Under the pieces are notes generated by a model. The model was not told the DNA's origin and made no database searches. It worked only from the letters and a program-made list of their open reading frames with translations. Of a stretch of DNA of 36,891 nt, positions 33,598 through 36,891 are shown one piece after another. The DNA is taken from assembly GCA_029781535.1 (NCBI GenBank), contig JAKOWL010000243.1, forward strand, positions 1-36,891, read 5' to 3'. Position numbers and translations under genes: made by a program. The stretch is from Pseudomonadota bacterium (GTDB taxonomy: Bacteria; Pseudomonadota; Gammaproteobacteria; Burkholderiales; Methylophilaceae). Positions within the stretch are counted from its first letter, which is position 1. Every line of letters starts with the position of its first letter.

Positions 33598-34023
33598 TCA
33601 ATGATGGGTCAAATAAACAGTGATGATGCCGGTCAGTATGAACACGAGTGTTGCGGCCAGAGAGCGCACGGAGAGGCGTGACAAGCCGCAAACTCCATGT
33701 CCGCTGGTGCAGCCAGAGCCAAGACGGGTACCGTAACCAACCAAAAGCCCGGCAACGACCAGCCCCAGATTGTCTAATTCCACTTTTGCATCGGGTAATG
33801 CGAAGAATAGTCCATACACCCAAGGGGAGAGGATCAGGCCGGCGAGAAAGAAGATACGCCACTGGTTTTGCCTGGTCTCCGAAAAGCGCACGACCCCGCC
33901 CAGGATGTTGCTGATGCCTGCGATCCTGCCACTGAACAGTATCAATATGGCGGCAGCAAAGCCTATCATGACGCCACCAGCCAGTGAGGCATAAGGTGTG
34001 AAGTTGACGGTATCTATACTCAT
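33598..34023 (-). CDS. YeeE/YedE transporter, N-terminal half (PmpA-like)
   Basis: The 141-residue membrane protein has four helices. Signatures are GGVMIGFAAAILILFSGRIAGISNILGG and VGYGTRLGSGCTSGHGVCGLSRLSVRSLAATLVFI. The cysteines in GSGCTSGHGVCGLSRLS are conserved in this thiosulfate/sulfur-compound transport family. The PmpA and PmpB halves are usually adjacent, and are encoded here with 5 bases between them. No rhodanese or ArsR gene is adjacent. A TATAAT (34053-34058 on the minus strand) lies just upstream. Confidence 0.9.
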   Translation of the reverse strand: MSIDTVNFTPYASLAGGVMIGFAAAILILFSGRIAGISNILGGVVRFSETRQNQWRIFFLAGLILSPWVYGLFFALPDAKVELDNLGLVVAGLLVGYGTRLGSGCTSGHGVCGLSRLSVRSLAATLVFILTGIITVYLTHH

Positions 34024-34065
34024 GTTCTGTCTGGTTTCAATACGAATACGACATTATAGCCAAGA

Positions 34066-35310
34066 CTACAGCGCCCAGCTATAACCAACTCCGATTGCGT
34101 CCTGATACATCTTCAGGTTGGCTTCGCCCCCGCCAAACGCCGCTGGGATTGAGCCTTTGCCGTGTACTGTATGCTCGAAGGCATGGAAGTAGCTGAAGGA
34201 GAGCTCGCTCTTGTTCTCAAAAGCCCAGGTCAGCCCTAGTGTGGCATGGTTCTCCACTACACCGGGTGCGATGATGTTGAACAGGGTCTGGCTGGATGGA
34301 ATCGGCTGGTTGATATGGTTGTAGCCAGCTCGCAAGGTCAGATTGTCTGTCGCGGCATAGATGACGCCCAGTTTGTAGACTGTACTATCCTGCCAGCCAA
34401 AGCCTGCACCCTTGTTCGATCCGAGCTGTGCGGTAAAGAAATTGGCGAGACCGTTGCCCACTGAGTCAACATCACTGTAATTGATCCGTTCGACATCCGC
34501 GGCGATGGTAAGTTTTGGAGTTGCTTTCACTGCAATGCCGGCACCGTAGGAGGACGGGATATCAAAGTCACCTTGATTGGCGAACAAGCCTTTGTATTTG
34601 TCGAACTTGCTCATGTAGGTCTTGCTTTTGTAATGTGCACCCAAGGTCACATTATCACTTACCTGGCCTTGCCAGCCGAGGTGAATGCCTACGCCATAAG
34701 AGTGGTCATAGTCATTTCCAGTGACGTTGTTAGGCGATTCAGAGAACATCGGGTTAGCAAAGTTCTGTAGACCCTTGGCCTTAAAGCGCTGATATGCCAA
34801 GTCAAGCGAAACGCCCACGGACTGTGTTGGTGTAACCTTGTAGGCAACGGTAGGCGCAATGAAAAGCTGGGCCATGTCCATGCCGAGTCGGCTGGTGCCG
34901 AACAATGGCACGGGTTTCTTGTAATCTGTATTCATGCCGCCATGGCCATATACCGCAATCCCTACGGTCGTTTCTGGTGAGATGGTACGGCTGTATCCGA
35001 ACTCCGGGATGATGAAGTTCGTCGTCTCGTTTGCTTCATAGGTGCCGTTGATGGGCATTGGGTGCCCCTGGATTTCTGCTTCACGGATCGGACGGAACCA
35101 GGTGGCGCCGATATCAATCCGGTTGCCGATAGCGCTAAGGCCAGCCGGGTTACTGGCGATTGCCAGAGTGTCCTGAGGAAGCGCAATGCCGACCCCCCCT
35201 GCACCTTGGGATTTGACGCCGTAACCGTGCGGGAAATAGCCATCCGTTGCGAAAGCGGCTTCGCTGATCGTTAAGGCCAAGAAAGGCAAAGCAAAATAGA
35301 TTCTTTTCAT
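34066..35310 (-). CDS. FadL/OmpP1-family outer-membrane protein
   Basis: I start at ATG 35308-35310, giving 414 residues with a signal peptide MKRIYFALPFLALTIS ending at about AFA (residue 21); the frame is open 19 codons further. The FadL hallmarks are present: YFPHGYGVKSQGAGGVGIALPQDTLAIASNPAGLSAIG (NPA motif), repeated beta strands, and the C-terminal GVGYSWAL ending in an aliphatic residue. Members form 14-stranded barrels that let hydrophobic compounds such as long-chain fatty acids or aromatics across the outer membrane. The substrate is unknown. A TTATAG-17-TATAAT promoter lies upstream at 35357-35385. Confidence 0.9.
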   Translation of the reverse strand: MKRIYFALPFLALTISEAAFATDGYFPHGYGVKSQGAGGVGIALPQDTLAIASNPAGLSAIGNRIDIGATWFRPIREAEIQGHPMPINGTYEANETTNFIIPEFGYSRTISPETTVGIAVYGHGGMNTDYKKPVPLFGTSRLGMDMAQLFIAPTVAYKVTPTQSVGVSLDLAYQRFKAKGLQNFANPMFSESPNNVTGNDYDHSYGVGIHLGWQGQVSDNVTLGAHYKSKTYMSKFDKYKGLFANQGDFDIPSSYGAGIAVKATPKLTIAADVERINYSDVDSVGNGLANFFTAQLGSNKGAGFGWQDSTVYKLGVIYAATDNLTLRAGYNHINQPIPSSQTLFNIIAPGVVENHATLGLTWAFENKSELSFSYFHAFEHTVHGKGSIPAAFGGGEANLKMYQDAIGVGYSWAL

Positions 35311-35356
35311 GATGTTGTTTTCAAAAGAGTGGTAATGCGAACGAAAAAGTGAGCGC

Positions 35357-35385
35357 ATTATATTCAATAATTAAGATAACTATAA
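35357..35385 (-). promoter_or_regulatory. Possible promoter of the FadL-family gene
   Basis: On the minus strand TTATAG (35380-35385) and TATAAT (35357-35362) are separated by 17 bases in a very AT-rich stretch, about 50 bases upstream of the ATG. Confidence 0.45.
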
Positions 35386-35439
35386 AGAATATTTGATAAT
35401 TTAATTATTCCTAATTGTTATAAGGGATGGGGGTAAGAG

Positions 35440-35985
35440 TTAAGGTTTATGCTGCCAGAGGATATCATTCACGCCGGCGTTCTTGTTCAGGACGCGGCAT
35501 AGAACGAACAGCAGATCCGATAGACGGTTAATATATCGCAGGGCCGCGTTGCTGACAGGTTCGTTTTCATTCAGCGCATATATGGCACGTTCCACCCGGC
35601 GGCAAACGGTCCGTGCCAAGTGGCAATAAGCTGCCGCCCGGCAGCCGCCGGGCAGTATGAATTCTTTTAACGGTGCCAGATGTGCGTTCCACGCATCTAG
35701 CTGGTTTTCCAGTGCGTCCACGCGTTCAGGTTTTATCAGCGTGTAACCAGGCATGCAAAGCTCGCCGCCCATGTCGAACAGATCGTGCTGTATCGCTTCA
35801 AGCACCGCATGGATGCTGGATTCCAGCGGCTCAGTCCGCAGCACGCCGATGACGGCGTTCAGTTCGTCCACTTCGCCCAAAGCATGAATGCGCAGACTGT
35901 TCTTGGCGATACGTGTGCCATCGCCTAAGCCGGTGGTGCCATTGTCGCCAGTGCGGGTGTATATCTTACTTAGTCGGTTGCCCAC
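35440..35985 (-). CDS. Cob(I)alamin adenosyltransferase (PduO type)
   Basis: The 181-residue protein has KIYTRTGDNGTTGLGDGTRIAKNSLRIHALGEVDELNAVIGVLR (ATP-binding N-terminus), then FILPGGCRAAAYCHLARTVCRRVERAIYAL and ALRYINRLSDLLFVLCRVLNK. It adenosylates reduced cobalamin to coenzyme B12. The gene is short of the extra DUF domain found in full PduO and is alone here, so it likely serves cobalamin salvage or repair. It diverges from murI with 51 bases between the starts. Confidence 0.95.
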   Translation of the reverse strand: MGNRLSKIYTRTGDNGTTGLGDGTRIAKNSLRIHALGEVDELNAVIGVLRTEPLESSIHAVLEAIQHDLFDMGGELCMPGYTLIKPERVDALENQLDAWNAHLAPLKEFILPGGCRAAAYCHLARTVCRRVERAIYALNENEPVSNAALRYINRLSDLLFVLCRVLNKNAGVNDILWQHKP

Positions 35986-36036
35986 TTAATTTTCCTCTAT
36001 AATCCAGCCATTATAAATGATGCAACCCTACCTCAC

Positions 36037-36837
36037 ATGAGTTCTCAACCTGTCAGCCAACATCCTGTCGGCGTGTTTGATTCCGGCGTAGGCGGCTTGT
36101 CCGTGCTCAAGCATATCCATGCCTTGTTGCCGCACGAGCATTTGATTTATGTGGCGGACAGTTTGAATGCACCATATGGCAACAAATCACCCGAAGAGAT
36201 CACGGAGCGTTGTTTGGCGCTAACGGATTTTTTACTTGCGCATGGCGCCAAGGCCATCGTGGTAGCCTGCAATACGGCCACGGCGGCTGGCATCGCTCGC
36301 CTGCGCCAGGAGCATCCGGCATTGCCGATAATCGGGATGGAGCCGGCGGTCAAACCGGCGGCTGCAGCCAGCAAGAATGGAATCATCGGCGTGCTGGCCA
36401 CAACCGGAACATTACAGAGCGCGCAGTTCGCCGCATTACTGGAAGCTTACGGTCGCAATGTGCAGGTAGTCACACAGGCATGTGTCGGGCTGGTGGAATG
36501 TATCGAACGCGGAGATCTGGACGGGTCAGAAACACGTGCGCTGCTGCAAAAATACCTCAAGCCATTGCTGGATGAAGGCGCAGACACGATCGTGCTGGGC
36601 TGCACACATTATCCGTTCGTAAAGCCGCTGATTCAGGAATTGATCGGAGAAGGAGTCACCTTGGTGGATACAGGTGCTGCTGTAGCCAGACGATTGCAAA
36701 GTCAGCTGGCCGAGCGTGGTTTGCTGAATCAAAGTGCGGAACAAGGCAAGCCGGAGTTCTGGACGAATAGTCCGCAACCGGATGCGATGGAAGTGATCGA
36801 AAGCCTGTGGGGCGAAAAGATCAACGCTGGGGCGTAG
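36037..36837 (+). CDS. murI: Glutamate racemase
   Basis: The 266-residue protein shows the two catalytic-cysteine motifs, IVVACNTATAAGI (about 74-86) and DTIVLGCTHYPFV (about 182-194). It begins VGVFDSGVGGLSVLKHIHALLPHEHLIYVADSLNAPYGNKSPEEI. It converts L-glutamate to D-glutamate for peptidoglycan. The usual second-Cys environment and the VDTGAAVARR segment are intact. Fifty-four bases follow the stop before the window ends; I see no terminator in them. Confidence 0.97.
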   Translation: MSSQPVSQHPVGVFDSGVGGLSVLKHIHALLPHEHLIYVADSLNAPYGNKSPEEITERCLALTDFLLAHGAKAIVVACNTATAAGIARLRQEHPALPIIGMEPAVKPAAAASKNGIIGVLATTGTLQSAQFAALLEAYGRNVQVVTQACVGLVECIERGDLDGSETRALLQKYLKPLLDEGADTIVLGCTHYPFVKPLIQELIGEGVTLVDTGAAVARRLQSQLAERGLLNQSAEQGKPEFWTNSPQPDAMEVIESLWGEKINAGA

Positions 36838-36891
36838 CCTTATTTAGGTTTTAGCCCCAAGGACGAAAAAGGCGCATTTGCCACCAATTTA

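Noticed and set aside
33593-33862. 90-residue N-terminal extension of the PmpB-like protein
   Set aside because: It is the PmpA-like gene read in another frame; similarity to the family starts at the ATG at 33592.

Overview
This window looks like ordinary chromosome from a betaproteobacterium of the Nitrosomonadales type, perhaps near Methylophilaceae or Gallionellaceae. The evidence is the set of core genes and their order: recA-recX-alaS-lysC beside two tRNAs, pcnB-folK-deoxynucleoside kinase-panB-panC, mogA-thiL-pgpA-pncC, and the divergent pair yjgA/pmbA. The assignment to order or family is an inference from gene content and was not computed. I see no phage, transposase, integrase, CRISPR array or rRNA.

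Bases 1-8300 are the most accessory part. They hold the tail of an unidentified gene, an exported Ser/Thr/His-rich protein, a BCAM0308-like zinc-ribbon protein, a MarR regulator, and an orphan Pal-like lipoprotein that diverges from a ClC chloride/proton exchanger. The exchanger is followed by an atypical DapB-like reductase. Then come an AraC-family regulator divergent from a small four-helix membrane protein, and a membrane-anchored VWA protein.

Bases 8300-9860 hold an EamA-family exporter preceded by what looks like a regulated leader: a strong promoter, a 29-codon ORF starting about where transcription should start, and mutually exclusive hairpins. After it come tRNA-Arg(ACG) and tRNA-Ser(GCT) on the minus strand. 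Bases 9860-15300 are a minus-strand block read recA, recX, alaS, lysC. RecX appears to lack any ATG, GTG or well-placed TTG start.

Bases 15400-19700 hold a small Pro/Tyr-rich exported protein, the tightly overlapping mogA-paiB-thiL-pgpA-pncC block (molybdopterin, FMN-binding regulator, thiamine, phospholipid and pyridine-nucleotide functions) and a PDZ protein. Bases 19700-22650 form a three-gene unit: a TusA-like protein lacking the catalytic cysteine, a DUF389 membrane protein and a NhaD antiporter. Bases 22700-27400 hold yjgA/pmbA, mlaA, phrB and an unrecognised small gene.

Bases 27580-33110 are two vitamin and RNA-metabolism units: panD-rsfS-rlmH and pcnB-folK-dNK-panB-panC. Between them they carry three pantothenate genes. 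Bases 33180-36840 hold a split YeeE/YedE (PmpAB-like) transporter, a FadL-family outer-membrane protein, a PduO-type cobalamin adenosyltransferase and murI. The most rewarding items to follow up are the eamA leader, the recX start, the symmetric pal/clcA control region and the cysteine-less TusA/DUF389/NhaD unit.
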